Of a DNA stretch of 64,000 bases, positions 28,424 to 38,409 are shown in pieces. A program made the translations under genes and the position numbers. The notes under the pieces were generated by a model. The model searched no databases. It was not told the origin of the DNA and saw only the letters and a list, made by a program, of their open reading frames with translations. Every line of letters starts with the position of its first letter. Position 1 is the first letter of the stretch. The DNA is from a bacterium (GTDB taxonomy: Bacteria > Cyanobacteriota > Vampirovibrionia > Vampirovibrionales > Vampirovibrionaceae), in contig JAUIEU010000001.1 in the NCBI GenBank assembly GCA_030429585.1, positions 1,359,994 through 1,423,993 of the forward strand. The letters run 5' to 3'.

Positions 28424-29302
28424 TTATTTTTGTAACAATAACGACTCTATCCAACAGACAACCTCATCGGCCATGATAGGCATATCAGGCTCTAGCAACA
28501 TATCATGGTACATGTTGTTATAAGCAACCAATTTCACTACATTTGGGGCACTATTATCAATCATCTGCCACGCCACCTGCCCCATGGTATCGGGGCAACA
28601 CACCACATCCTGTCCAGGGAGGGCCACAAAGGTAGGCACCACGGCAGGGCGCTGACACAATTGTTGCCTCACCCGGTTACCCAAGGCGCGAATTTGCCAT
28701 AAATAGCCCATGGGTACTCTAAAATTTCGGCTGTGGGCGTGGTGTCGCTCATCGGCTAATACTTGCGGGTTACGGGTAAGTTGCTCTAACCGGTAGGGCA
28801 AGCTAATCGGCTTGCCTAGCATAGCCTTAATGGCCGATTGCAACTGATATTGAAGCGAAAACGACCCTGGGTGCGCCTTAAAGGCCGGGGCCACCCAACA
28901 CTGGCCCACCACACGGCTTGGCAATGGCGTGGCCACAGCAGACGCCTGCAACAAGGCCCCCAGGCTAATGCCCCCAACCACCACCTTTGCCTTAGGGTAA
29001 CGGGCCAATATGTGCTGTAAAAATGCCGCGGCCTGCTGTTGATGTACCTGAAGCGAGGGTAACGGCACGGCATCGTTTAGGCCAAAGCCTTGTAAATCCG
29101 GCACGGCAATGCGCTGCACCGTAGGCAATAGCCTATTAAAAAAGCCTAAAGCGTTTTTAACCGTGCCCCCCAGCCCGGGCCAAAACAGCAATACGGTCGC
29201 AATTTCATCGTCAGGGGTGGGGTAACCTTGTGGGGCCAGCAAGCCATACCGCAAGCAGCCATGGCTTGTCCCTGGCTGCCAGGTCTCTATAGAAAAGGTC
29301 AT
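28424..29302 (-). CDS. Alpha/beta hydrolase, lipase/esterase-like
   Basis: A 292-residue serine hydrolase without a signal peptide. The nucleophile elbow is GGISLGA (Ser in the centre), the oxyanion stretch after strand 3 is LFWPGLGG, the likely acid is in LPGQDVVCCPD, and the likely base is the His in MYHDM near the C-terminus. Overall order resembles monoacylglycerol-lipase-like or serine-aminopeptidase hydrolases. The substrate cannot be told. The gene starts five bases after the stop of the preceding small gene on the same strand, so the two are probably translated together. Confidence 0.82.
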   Translation of the reverse strand: MTFSIETWQPGTSHGCLRYGLLAPQGYPTPDDEIATVLLFWPGLGGTVKNALGFFNRLLPTVQRIAVPDLQGFGLNDAVPLPSLQVHQQQAAAFLQHILARYPKAKVVVGGISLGALLQASAVATPLPSRVVGQCWVAPAFKAHPGSFSLQYQLQSAIKAMLGKPISLPYRLEQLTRNPQVLADERHHAHSRNFRVPMGYLWQIRALGNRVRQQLCQRPAVVPTFVALPGQDVVCCPDTMGQVAWQMIDNSAPNVVKLVAYNNMYHDMLLEPDMPIMADEVVCWIESLLLQK

Positions 29303-29307
29303 GGCGG

Positions 29308-29580
29308 TTAATCTTTAACGGGTTTAACCAGCTCTATGCTTAGCAAATTTACCTGCAAAAAACCGTAGGTATCGGGCTCTTGCTGACCAGAGAGTCTATC
29401 AGTAACCGTAACATTGGTTAAGGCCATAAAGCGTTTATCGCTGTTTAGCAGGTTTGTCAGGCGCCGATTTTCTTTCATGGCACGAGGCAAGAACACGGTG
29501 CCCAGTAGTTTATGGGTTGCTGTTACCACCTCTATTTTGGCGGATTCAGTGGTCATTTCGCTAAATAATTCGGAAGACAT
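29308..29580 (-). CDS. Small conserved protein of unknown function
   Basis: About 90 residues. A central stretch LLGTVFLPRAMKENRRLTNL then LLNSDKRFMALTNVTVTD resembles a small beta-rich family of unknown function seen near lipid or flagellar genes in other bacteria ('G-x-x-x-L-P-x-x-x-R-L-x-x-L-L-N-...-F-x-x-L-T'); this is from memory and not verified. The C-terminal YGFLQVNLLSIELVKPV is a beta strand pair. ATG 29580 or 29592 may be the start. It is coupled to the hydrolase gene, five bases downstream. Confidence 0.6.
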   Translation of the reverse strand: MSSELFSEMTTESAKIEVVTATHKLLGTVFLPRAMKENRRLTNLLNSDKRFMALTNVTVTDRLSGQQEPDTYGFLQVNLLSIELVKPVKD

Positions 29581-29668
29581 AAGCCCATTCATCCCATCAA
29601 TTCACCCAGTTATGATACGGTGAGACGCGAGATAACACAATCGCCTAAGCCTATTTACCCACCCCTTT

Positions 29669-31687
29669 ATGGACAACACCCCACCCACCCTAAGCACGGC
29701 GGGTTTGTTACCCACAACCCCCCAACAACGCCTTACAGAAAGCCTGGCCCAGTTACCTAACAAGCCTGGGGTTTACCGCTTTTTTGATAAAGCCGGTAAT
29801 TTGCTCTATGTGGGTAAATCCAAATGCCTAAAAAAGCGGGTGAGTAGTTACTTCCACAACAAAGGCAAACATAGCTCACCTAAAACCGAGCGCCTGGTTA
29901 GCCAACTCCACACCATGGCTATAACTATTGTGCCCACCGAGCACGAGGCCCTGATTTTAGAAGACAACCTAATTAAGGCCCACCTACCGCCCTATAACAT
30001 TTGCCTGCGCGATGATAAGCGCTACCCCTGGGTGTGCATTACTGGCGAGCCCTACCCTCGTGTGGTGGTTACCCGCGGGGTAAGCTACAAACAACACAGC
30101 ACCACCAGCGCCACACCCGCCAAAAAGAAACCCCGCCAACAGCACCGTCGTAAGGCTCGATACTTTGGCCCCTATAGCCGCAGCAGCGATATGTATGATT
30201 TGCTACGCATTATTCGCCAACACTTCCCCGTTCGGCAGCGGAAAACACCCCTGTTTACCGACCGCCCCTGCATGAATTATTCCATTAACACCTGCCCGGG
30301 CCCCTGCCAAAAGCTAATTACGGAAGAAGATTACGAAAAAACCATCCAACAAATAGCTTTACTGCTTAAAGGCCAGCTCAGCACCTTGTTGGATAAACTC
30401 AATGCTGATATGCACCACGCCAGCGACACCCTTAACTTTGAGTGGGCCGCCCAACTGCGTGACCGCCATACTGCCGTTAGCAACCTGCAAGCCATGCAGC
30501 AAGTGGTACACTTGCCCCAACCCACTAACCGCATGGATGTTATTGGCCTAGCCCACGACGATACCCAAGCCCTACTGGTGGTATGGCAAGTGCGCAAAGG
30601 CCGTGTGGTAGGCACAACCACCCACCGATTACCCGCGGAAGCTGGCAGCAGCCAAGTGAGCACCTTATTGGCATTTTTACCCCAATACTATGCCATGCAA
30701 GAGCCCGATAACCTGCCTGACGATATTTTACTCCCCACCCCGGTGCCAACTACGGCCACCCTTAGCGATGAACATGCCGAAGACTGGGACTTGTTAAACG
30801 AATGGCTCCACCAAACCCGCCCCCAGCAAAAACGCTTGCAATGGCACCACCCGCAACGGGGCGATAAAGCCACCCTATTACAGCAAGCCAACCACAATGC
30901 CCAAGCCGCCCTAACCCTGGCACAACACGACCAAAAAGAAGACATTCGCCGGGATACTACCAAGGTACTGGCCAAGCTGCAACAGCACCTAAACTTACCC
31001 ACCCTGCCTAACCGCATGGAATGTTATGACATTTCTCACGTGCAGGGCACCCACACCGTGGCCAGCATGGTGGTGTTTACCCACGGCAAAGCAGCCCCCA
31101 GCCAATACCGCCGCTTTAACATTAAAACCGCAGAAGGCGCCCCCGATGATTTTGCCAGCATGCACGAAGCCTTACTGCGCCGGGCCAACCACTTACCAGA
31201 AAACTTACCCAACGGCGCCGATTTAGCCACCTGTTGGCCCACCCCAGATTTAATTGTAATTGATGGTGGCAAAGGGCAGTTATCTGCCGCGCGCAGCGCC
31301 ATGGAAGCCGCCGGTATGGGGGATATCCCCACCATTTCCTTGGCCAAACGCTTAGAAGAAGTGTTTATGCCAGGCCAATCCACGCCCTTGCGCCTACCTA
31401 GAGACGACGAGAGCTTATATCTCCTTCAGCATCTTCGTGATGAAGCCCACCGCTTTGCCATTACCAGCCACCGTAAGCGCCGCGGTAAGGCAGCCACCAC
31501 CTCTGTGCTAAACGATATCTCAGGGGTGGGTAAAAAACGGCAAGCCCAACTTCTCCACGCTTTTGGCAGTATGGAAAATCTTCGTTCCGCCAGTGCCGAA
31601 GCCATTCGCCGAAAAGCCAACATTAGCGCAGCGCTAGCCCAAACCATTTGGGAGTACCTACAAGCCAATAGCGACGAAGTTACCTGA
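29669..31687 (+). CDS. uvrC: UvrABC excinuclease subunit C
   Basis: UvrC makes both incisions around damaged DNA in nucleotide excision repair. The GIY-YIG domain has NKPGVYRFFDKAGNLLYVGKS (in two adjoining pieces) and ends with the Glu-containing NLIKAHLPPYNICLRDDKRYP; FGPYSRSSDMYDLL and the Cys pair CMNYSINTCPGPC follow. The UVR motif is at about residues 225-275, the RNase H-like endonuclease domain starts with RMECYDISHVQG and includes DLIVIDGGKGQL and HRFAITSHRKRR, and the double HhH lies at the end (ISGVGKKRQAQLLHAFGSM). Length 672 is normal. No ribosome site is seen before ATG 29669. Confidence 0.96.
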   Translation: MDNTPPTLSTAGLLPTTPQQRLTESLAQLPNKPGVYRFFDKAGNLLYVGKSKCLKKRVSSYFHNKGKHSSPKTERLVSQLHTMAITIVPTEHEALILEDNLIKAHLPPYNICLRDDKRYPWVCITGEPYPRVVVTRGVSYKQHSTTSATPAKKKPRQQHRRKARYFGPYSRSSDMYDLLRIIRQHFPVRQRKTPLFTDRPCMNYSINTCPGPCQKLITEEDYEKTIQQIALLLKGQLSTLLDKLNADMHHASDTLNFEWAAQLRDRHTAVSNLQAMQQVVHLPQPTNRMDVIGLAHDDTQALLVVWQVRKGRVVGTTTHRLPAEAGSSQVSTLLAFLPQYYAMQEPDNLPDDILLPTPVPTTATLSDEHAEDWDLLNEWLHQTRPQQKRLQWHHPQRGDKATLLQQANHNAQAALTLAQHDQKEDIRRDTTKVLAKLQQHLNLPTLPNRMECYDISHVQGTHTVASMVVFTHGKAAPSQYRRFNIKTAEGAPDDFASMHEALLRRANHLPENLPNGADLATCWPTPDLIVIDGGKGQLSAARSAMEAAGMGDIPTISLAKRLEEVFMPGQSTPLRLPRDDESLYLLQHLRDEAHRFAITSHRKRRGKAATTSVLNDISGVGKKRQAQLLHAFGSMENLRSASAEAIRRKANISAALAQTIWEYLQANSDEVT

Positions 31688-31748
31688 TTAGGTCACCTAC
31701 TCGCATTACACGTACTGGTTAAGGCGATGGTAGGCGCCCAACGCACCC

Positions 31749-33452
31749 CTACCGCTGATGAACGACAGCCGGTAACGCCAACACATCTGCCGAATCACCT
31801 GCCATAGTCGCCATGTGGATCTCCTGGTTTAGCGCCTGAATAGAAGTAGGGTCCGGTTGATTCAACTGGGCCATCGCGCCACGGGTATACATCATGGCTG
31901 GGTCGGCATAAAAACCTAGCACCAATGTGCCAATTAAACAGGCCACCACACTTAGCAAAATAGGCAGTGTTTGGGGCGCATCCACACGGCGTGTAAGGGA
32001 TTGCACCATATCAGATGGTTCATTAACCACCATGACCCGAATAACGTTTAGGTAGTAGTACAAGCTTACCGTGCTGTTGAGCAAGGCCAACACAATGAGC
32101 CACAAGGTGTTGCTATCCGCCTGAATAACCGACTGGAAGAGGAAGAACTTGGCAAAGAAGCCCGCCGTAATCGGGATACCCGCCAGCGACAATAAGAAAA
32201 TACTCAACGCCAGGGTATAGAAGGGTTTTTTACGGATAAGGCCAGAATACGCCTGGATATCATCGCGCCCGGTTTGCAAGGAAATAAGGGTAATAACCGC
32301 AAAGGCACCTAAATTCATGTACACGTAGGCAAGCAAGTAATACAACACACTGGCCAAGGCTGCTTCTCTAAAAACAACAAAGCCGAGTAGCAGGTAGCCA
32401 ACATGGGCCACCGTACTGTAGGCCATCATCCGCTTAATGTTGTTTTGGCGCAGGGCCGCCACGTTCCCCAATATCATAGAGAGTACGGATAGCACGACAA
32501 ACAGGCCGCTTAATACGGCAATGCCGGTGCCCGCGTCCGCCGGGCTAAGGGCAAACAAAAAGTTGGCACAGACACGAATAAGCAAGGCAAAGGCCGCCAC
32601 CTTAGACACCACCGATAAATAAGCGGTTACAGGCAGTGGGGCGCCTTCATATACATCTGGGGTCCACTGATGGAAGGGAGCCGCCGATAACTTAAAGGCA
32701 ATCCCGCCCAGCAACATCACCATCGCAATCATCAACACCGGCTGAAAACCGCCAGAAAGGGTGGTTTCCAACAGTTGCAACTTGGCCGTAATCATAGGGA
32801 ATTGGGTGTACCCGCCACTAAGGCCGTAAATTAAGGAAATACCAAACAGAATAACCGCCGTGCTAGCACCGCCATACAGCAGATACTTTAGCCCCGCTTC
32901 GGCGCACTTGGCATCATTTCTAAAGTAGCCGGCTAAAATAAAGCTAGGGATACCCAGGGTTTCCAAGGCCACAAACAGCATAATAAGGTCGTTAGCACCG
33001 GCCAGTAAGCTAGCACCCAAGCTAGCCGTTAGCACCAGCATGGGGAATTCCGCCGCCGTGCTGGAATGTTTTTCCAGATACGCACGCGAGAATAGCAACA
33101 CCAAAAAAGTACCACCCAGTACAAAGGTGCGCACAATGGAGTACAGCAAATCAATACGTATCACATCGTAAAACACCGGCAAATTAACGGGGGTGCTGTA
33201 CAGCGTTAGGGTTTCAGGGTCTACATGAAGATGGAAGGCCAGTACCTTAGCCACCGCTATGGCAAAAAAGCTGCCCCACAACGCGGTAGACCACGCATCA
33301 TCATGGGATTGCTTGCTACGACCGCTTGCCTGAAACAGCCCAATGCTAATGGTTACCAGCAAAATAAGTTCTGGCAGCAAGTAGTGGATATTTTCAACCA
33401 CAATAAAGCGCATAAAGGGGGTATGTAAAAAAGCCTGTATCCAGTCTGTCAT
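31749..33452 (-). CDS. nuoN: NADH-quinone oxidoreductase subunit N
   Basis: An antiporter-like membrane subunit of complex I (567 residues, about 14 helices) and the last gene of the nuo operon here. Landmarks include LEEKHSSTAAEFPMLVL-type TM4 region (as YLEKHSSTAAEFPM), VALETLGIPSFILAGYFR with the conserved Glu, KYLLYGGASTAVILFGISLIYGLSGG in adjoining pieces, and FKLSAAPFHQWTPDVYEGAP with the helix-break Lys. A polar C-terminal tail of about 50 residues follows the last helix. The stop lies within a GGTAGG/CCTACC hairpin in the short gap to uvrC, a possible weak terminator. Confidence 0.94.
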   Translation of the reverse strand: MTDWIQAFLHTPFMRFIVVENIHYLLPELILLVTISIGLFQASGRSKQSHDDAWSTALWGSFFAIAVAKVLAFHLHVDPETLTLYSTPVNLPVFYDVIRIDLLYSIVRTFVLGGTFLVLLFSRAYLEKHSSTAAEFPMLVLTASLGASLLAGANDLIMLFVALETLGIPSFILAGYFRNDAKCAEAGLKYLLYGGASTAVILFGISLIYGLSGGYTQFPMITAKLQLLETTLSGGFQPVLMIAMVMLLGGIAFKLSAAPFHQWTPDVYEGAPLPVTAYLSVVSKVAAFALLIRVCANFLFALSPADAGTGIAVLSGLFVVLSVLSMILGNVAALRQNNIKRMMAYSTVAHVGYLLLGFVVFREAALASVLYYLLAYVYMNLGAFAVITLISLQTGRDDIQAYSGLIRKKPFYTLALSIFLLSLAGIPITAGFFAKFFLFQSVIQADSNTLWLIVLALLNSTVSLYYYLNVIRVMVVNEPSDMVQSLTRRVDAPQTLPILLSVVACLIGTLVLGFYADPAMMYTRGAMAQLNQPDPTSIQALNQEIHMATMAGDSADVLALPAVVHQR

Positions 33453-33519
33453 GGCGTTGGTTGCCTTTGGTTTGTCTAAAAATTATAAAAGGGAGTGGGG
33501 TGCGATAAAGGGGTGAGTA

Positions 33520-35178
33520 CTAGTGGCGAGCCTCATCATTGGCCATCATCACAAGGGTCATGGCCGGGTCAGCAGGATTGTTAGTGGCTGTCATGGCGTC
33601 TTTTGTCACCGTCACATCGCCCTCGCCTACCGTAATCATGCGCTTATCAAACATTCTGTACGGCATCGCCATTTCAGTTACCCAAGGTTCAAACTTTTGG
33701 ATTAATAGCTGAGGTTGAAAGCCGCACACCAACACCAACACGCTTAACGAGGCTAACACCATCACCTCACTCGTGCGAAGATCCGGCAGTTTGGCCCACT
33801 TGGCATCTAGCTCGCCAAAGAACACGCGTTTCAGCATCCACAACAGATAGGCAGCACCTAGCACCACACCAATGGCAGACAACATGGTGGCCAATTGCAT
33901 GTTCCAGTGCATACTACCCATCGCCCCGGATAAGAAAACATCAAAGAGGTTCGACGTGTAGGCGCCGTAGAACACCAGGGTTTCACTAGCAAAGCTAATT
34001 AGGAAGGGTAGCCCAAGGCTGGCCATCGTCATCAACATAAAGAAGAAAAAGTAGGCTGGCATAATTTTGCCCAGGCCGCCAAAGTCTGCAATCATTCGGG
34101 TGTGGGTACGCACATACACCACGCCAACACACATAAACAAAGCCGCACTCACAATGCCGTGGGCAAACATCACAAACACCGCGCCGTTAAAGCCAGCCGG
34201 GTTCATGGCGGCGAGCCCAAGGAGTACAAAGCCCATGTGGCTAACGCTGCTGTAGGCAATCAGCTTTTTCAAATCTTTTTGTACCAAGGCAATGCCGGCG
34301 GTGTACACAATATTAATAACGGCCAGTAAAGCCACCCACGGCGACCATTGAATCGCCGCTTCTGGTAAAAACTCATAACAAAAACGCAGCATCCCGTAGG
34401 CGCCCATTTTTAATAGTATCCCTGCCAACAACATGGATACGGGGGTTGGCGCTTCCACGTGGGCATCGGGTAACCACGTGTGCACGGGCACAACGGGTAA
34501 CTTAACCGCAAAGCCCACAAACATGGCCACAAAAATCAACGATTGCATGCCTAAAGACACTGTCGTCATATTGGCCTTAACGGCACTAAACTGAAAGATA
34601 CTATCCAGCGGAGCGCCTTGGGCTTGGGTAACCGCAAAGATGCCCAAAATACCCGCCAGCAAAAAGACTGAACCAAACAAGGTGTACAGCACAAATTTAA
34701 CGGAAGCATACTTACGATTAGCGCCGCCCCAAATAGCAATAAGGAAATACATCGGGATGAGTTCCAGCTCATAAAAGAGGAAGAACAGGAATAAGTCCCG
34801 AGCAATAAACACCCCAAGTACTGCGGTGGTAAGGATAAACAGCATACTGTAATACAGCTTAAAGCGCTTGGTAATGCTGCTCCAGCTTGCAATAACTGCC
34901 ATTAGCAACAAATAGGTGGTTAAAATCACCATGGTTAAGGATAAACCATCCGCGCCGACAACATAGGTAATGCCCAGTGAGGGTAGCCATGTCTGAATTT
35001 CAAACAACGGCAAATTACCGCCAAGCCAGGCAATAAGCGAATAACCAAAAATAATAACAGACCCAATGGTTGCCACACGGTGCGAGGTTTTACCATTCTC
35101 ACCCTCTGGGAATATTGCTACCGCCAACGCTGCAAGCAGCGGCAAAATTAGCAATATGGTTAGGTAATAATCAAACAC
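33520..35178 (-). CDS. nuoM: NADH-quinone oxidoreductase subunit M
   Basis: An antiporter-like proton-pumping subunit of complex I (552 residues). Seen are the conserved Glu in FYELELIPMYFLIAIWGG, KFVLYTLFGSVFLLAGILG, and AVKLPVVPVHTWLPDAHVEAPT with the Lys and HTWLPDAH motif, plus LLKMGAYGMLRF. It lies between nuoL and nuoN in the usual order. A polar tail after the last helix contains MTATNNPADPAM. Confidence 0.95.
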   Translation of the reverse strand: MFDYYLTILLILPLLAALAVAIFPEGENGKTSHRVATIGSVIIFGYSLIAWLGGNLPLFEIQTWLPSLGITYVVGADGLSLTMVILTTYLLLMAVIASWSSITKRFKLYYSMLFILTTAVLGVFIARDLFLFFLFYELELIPMYFLIAIWGGANRKYASVKFVLYTLFGSVFLLAGILGIFAVTQAQGAPLDSIFQFSAVKANMTTVSLGMQSLIFVAMFVGFAVKLPVVPVHTWLPDAHVEAPTPVSMLLAGILLKMGAYGMLRFCYEFLPEAAIQWSPWVALLAVINIVYTAGIALVQKDLKKLIAYSSVSHMGFVLLGLAAMNPAGFNGAVFVMFAHGIVSAALFMCVGVVYVRTHTRMIADFGGLGKIMPAYFFFFMLMTMASLGLPFLISFASETLVFYGAYTSNLFDVFLSGAMGSMHWNMQLATMLSAIGVVLGAAYLLWMLKRVFFGELDAKWAKLPDLRTSEVMVLASLSVLVLVCGFQPQLLIQKFEPWVTEMAMPYRMFDKRMITVGEGDVTVTKDAMTATNNPADPAMTLVMMANDEARH

Positions 35179-35232
35179 GGGGGTCGTTCCTTAACGGGTT
35201 ACAGTTTTAAAAAAATCCAGGGTAGCCATAAT

Positions 35233-37260
35233 TTACGGCAGCCACCATACCATGCCAAGCAAGGCCAGTACCACAACACCAAAAAAGATGGTGGCAATAT
35301 AGCTTTGCACTCGGCCAGATTGCAGCGCTTGGGCCGCGCCGCCGCCTGTCCAAATACCGCCACCAACCAGGTTGACGATGCCATCCACAAAACCTTTATC
35401 AAAGCGAGAGGTAAAGTTAGCAAAGGGCAGGTAAATCAGCTTTAAGAAATTGTTATACAGCTCGTCGAAGTACCATTTGTTGGCAAACAAGGTGAATAGC
35501 GGGGAAAACATTGTTTTGATTTTGCCAGGTACCGTGTTTAAAGGTTTAACATAAAACATAAAGGCTAATGCAAAGCCGCCAAAGCCAAAGGCCATAGAAA
35601 TGTTGGCAATATCACCGTGGCTAAACGGCCCGTGGTGAGCAGCCCCATGGGCCGCATGGGTTAAGTAACCTGGGGTAATCAGCTCAACAAACCCTGGAAA
35701 CGTCCAACCAATATTGGCCAGCAGCGGGCTACCCGACAACAAAAAGCCAATAAATATAGATGGCACCGCAAGCACCGCAAGCGGTAATACCATCGCTGGA
35801 ATTTCTTTGTGCACATGAGCCTCGCCGCGGTAAGAGCCAGCAAAGGTCATAAAGAAGGAGCGGAACATGTAGAAGGCCGTTGCGCCTGCGGTAACAGCTA
35901 AAATCCAAAAGATAGGCATGGCAAAGTTTTGCGCACCAACCAGAATTTCATCTTTACTCCAAAAACCACTTGTCCAAAACATACCCGAAATAGAGATAGT
36001 ACCGATTAAGTACGTCCAGGCTGTAACGGGAAGCTTGTTCCACAAACCGCCCATCTTCCGCATATCTTGCTCATCTTCACACGCATGGATAACGCTACCC
36101 GAGCAAAGGAACAACATGGCCTTAAAAAACGCATGGGTAAACAGGTGGAAGAGTCCTGCCGCAAAGGCACCACAGCCCATCGCCGCCATCATAAACCCAA
36201 GCTGAGAGCAGGTAGAATAGGCCAGCGCTTTTTTAATATCGTACTGAACAAAGGCAATACTGGCGGCAATCACTGCCGTAATGGTACCAATAATGGCTAC
36301 CGCACCCATCGCCTCTGGCGAAAGTTGGAAAATAGGGTAGACCCGGCCTACTAAGTAAATACCGGCAGCAACCATGGTGGCCGCATGAATAAGAGCACTA
36401 ATCGGCGTCGGGCCAGCCATCGCATCCGGCAACCACGTGTGCAAAGGCACTTGGGCACTTTTGGCCATGGGCCCCATAAAGATAAGAAAGGCAATCACAC
36501 CCATGGGCGCCGCGGCCAATACCGCTGGCGAACCGGTTACTAAGGCTTCAATACCCGTAAAGGACAACAATACTTCATCTGGGTTGGTAAGCAGTAAATC
36601 CTGCCACCAGCCGTAGCTAACATACAAAAAGCCAAGTATGCCCAACAGCAGGCCAAAGTCGCCGACACGGTTCATTAAAAAGGCTTTAATAGAGGCATCC
36701 GCCGCATCTTTTTTGGTGTACCAAAAGCCAATCAGCAGATAACTGGATACGCCCACCAGCTCCCAAAATACATACATTTGAAACAAGTTGGTACTGAGCA
36801 CCAAACCCAACATGGAAAAATTAAACAAGGCCAAGTAGCCGTAAAATTTCGCATAACCATCATCGTGGCCCATATACCCGTGGGTATAAATTTGAATGAA
36901 CAAGCTGATAAAGGTGACGACAAACAACATCATCACGGAAAGAGGATCAATCAAATAACCAATGGAGAGTACAAATTGACCTGCCTGCAACCAAGGTTCA
37001 TTAACCTGGTAAGGCAGCAAATTTCCGTGGAGGAGCTGCATAACCAGCGGCCACGTGTGCAATAAGCCCATAAAGGTAGCAGTAACCGTTGCTAACATGG
37101 AGAGGGTTTTTGTGGGGCCTTCTATACTTTTCCAGGTCGCAGAATCCGCGCCAAAAATGGCGGGCAATGCGCCCCGCATAAACACCACCAAAAAAAAGGC
37201 CAACAAAGGATACACGGGGATTAGCGCCACATTCTGTGTCCACCAAGCGGTATCAAACAT
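35233..37260 (-). CDS. nuoL: NADH-quinone oxidoreductase subunit L
   Basis: The distal antiporter-like subunit of complex I (675 residues) with the long lateral helix at the C-terminus. Characteristic pieces: FWELVGVSSYLLIGFWY, KAFLMNRVGDFGLLLGILG, and KSAQVPLHTWLPDAMAGPTPISALIHAATMVAAG in adjoining pieces. The C-terminal segment includes MFSPLFTLFANKWYFDELYNN and a final membrane anchor. It ends 54 bases before nuoM. Confidence 0.95.
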   Translation of the reverse strand: MFDTAWWTQNVALIPVYPLLAFFLVVFMRGALPAIFGADSATWKSIEGPTKTLSMLATVTATFMGLLHTWPLVMQLLHGNLLPYQVNEPWLQAGQFVLSIGYLIDPLSVMMLFVVTFISLFIQIYTHGYMGHDDGYAKFYGYLALFNFSMLGLVLSTNLFQMYVFWELVGVSSYLLIGFWYTKKDAADASIKAFLMNRVGDFGLLLGILGFLYVSYGWWQDLLLTNPDEVLLSFTGIEALVTGSPAVLAAAPMGVIAFLIFMGPMAKSAQVPLHTWLPDAMAGPTPISALIHAATMVAAGIYLVGRVYPIFQLSPEAMGAVAIIGTITAVIAASIAFVQYDIKKALAYSTCSQLGFMMAAMGCGAFAAGLFHLFTHAFFKAMLFLCSGSVIHACEDEQDMRKMGGLWNKLPVTAWTYLIGTISISGMFWTSGFWSKDEILVGAQNFAMPIFWILAVTAGATAFYMFRSFFMTFAGSYRGEAHVHKEIPAMVLPLAVLAVPSIFIGFLLSGSPLLANIGWTFPGFVELITPGYLTHAAHGAAHHGPFSHGDIANISMAFGFGGFALAFMFYVKPLNTVPGKIKTMFSPLFTLFANKWYFDELYNNFLKLIYLPFANFTSRFDKGFVDGIVNLVGGGIWTGGGAAQALQSGRVQSYIATIFFGVVVLALLGMVWWLP

Positions 37261-37310
37261 AACCCGTTATCCTTTATCCAAAAATCAAAAAATCGTACTA
37301 AGTAAACTGT

Positions 37311-37652
37311 TTACCCGTTCAGGGCAGTAAAGCGTTCCATATCCACGGTGCTGTAACGTCGGTACAAGGCAATCACAATGGCAAGGCCCACCGCTGCTTC
37401 CGCCGCAGATACCGTTAAAATAAAAATGGCAAAGGCCTGCCCAGAAAACAAAAAGTGATCGCCGTACATGGGGGCTAAAAAATTATTAAAGGCCACAAAG
37501 TTAATGTTAACGGCGTTTAGCATTAATTCTAACGACATCAACACCCGAATAACATTGCGGCTGGTGATAACACCCAGCAAGCCAATAGTAAACAAAAGGG
37601 CCGCTAAAATAAGATAGTGGCTTAAGCCAATGTGTGCGGTTAAAAAATCCAT
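37311..37652 (-). CDS. nuoK: NADH-quinone oxidoreductase subunit K
   Basis: A 113-residue, three-helix membrane subunit of complex I. The conserved LMSLELMLNAVNINFVAF with Glu in helix 2 and FILTVSAAEAAVGLAIVIALYRR with Glu in helix 3 are both present; these acidic residues lie on the proton path. It is only five bases downstream of nuoJ. Confidence 0.95.
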   Translation of the reverse strand: MDFLTAHIGLSHYLILAALLFTIGLLGVITSRNVIRVLMSLELMLNAVNINFVAFNNFLAPMYGDHFLFSGQAFAIFILTVSAAEAAVGLAIVIALYRRYSTVDMERFTALNG

Positions 37653-37657
37653 GATAC

Positions 37658-38347
37658 CTATACCTCCACCGTTTCACGGGGAACATTATCTGTAGACGCG
37701 TCGTCGCCATCGGCATCCAGCTCATCTGCCGGCTTAGAGGCGGCAAGGGATGTTAGCGTGGATTCCATTAACCCGCGGGCTTCGTCTGTCAACGCACTAT
37801 CGGAAGGCGTGTATTTAATAGAAGACTCTTCTTCACCTTCAAAGCGTTTTTTAGAAATTAGAATGGCCCCTACCATCGCAGCGAGTAGCAGTACACTGGC
37901 CACCTCAAAGGGTAAAGCGTATTGATTAAACATGGCAAAGCCTAGCAAGCGAGTACTGCCGTCTGTAATCAAAATCTCTCGCAACATAGGGGGGGTAGGA
38001 ATAACGCTATAAGCAAACTGAGCCGCAGGCAACAACACACCAAACGTCATTAAGCTTACAATTAGGTAGGCGAGCAGCTGGCGCTTGGTAACGGCGCTAT
38101 CGTTAAAAAACTGGTCGCCGGTAAACATAATTCCAAACAAAATAACAATGGTAAGGCCAACGCCGTACACCACCGTTTGGGCCACGGCCAAAAAATCCGC
38201 ATTATTGAGAACAAAAATACCGGCAATGGAGAGGAATGCAGCAATTAAAAACAGGGCGGAATAGATAATGCTTTTATGAAACACCACACCCAGTGCTGCC
38301 ACCACCGAGAACGTGGCAAAAACCCAGAATATTATGGATTCCATCAT
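37658..38347 (-). CDS. nuoJ: NADH-quinone oxidoreductase subunit J
   Basis: A 229-residue membrane subunit of complex I. The helix-3 segment FLAVAQTVVYGVGLTIVILFGIMFTG has the Tyr and Gly of the pi-bulge (VYGVGLTIV) linked to redox-coupled movement. After the last helix (VLLLAAMVGAILISKK) a long acidic tail of about 60 residues follows (GEEESSIKYT, DELDADGDDASTDN), absent from many homologues and probably disordered in the cytoplasm. Confidence 0.94.
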   Translation of the reverse strand: MMESIIFWVFATFSVVAALGVVFHKSIIYSALFLIAAFLSIAGIFVLNNADFLAVAQTVVYGVGLTIVILFGIMFTGDQFFNDSAVTKRQLLAYLIVSLMTFGVLLPAAQFAYSVIPTPPMLREILITDGSTRLLGFAMFNQYALPFEVASVLLLAAMVGAILISKKRFEGEEESSIKYTPSDSALTDEARGLMESTLTSLAASKPADELDADGDDASTDNVPRETVEV

Positions 38348-38409
38348 GATGTGTGCGATGCCTTTATTGGGTTAAACCAGAAACAACAAAACTAAATAAC
38401 AAAAGTAAC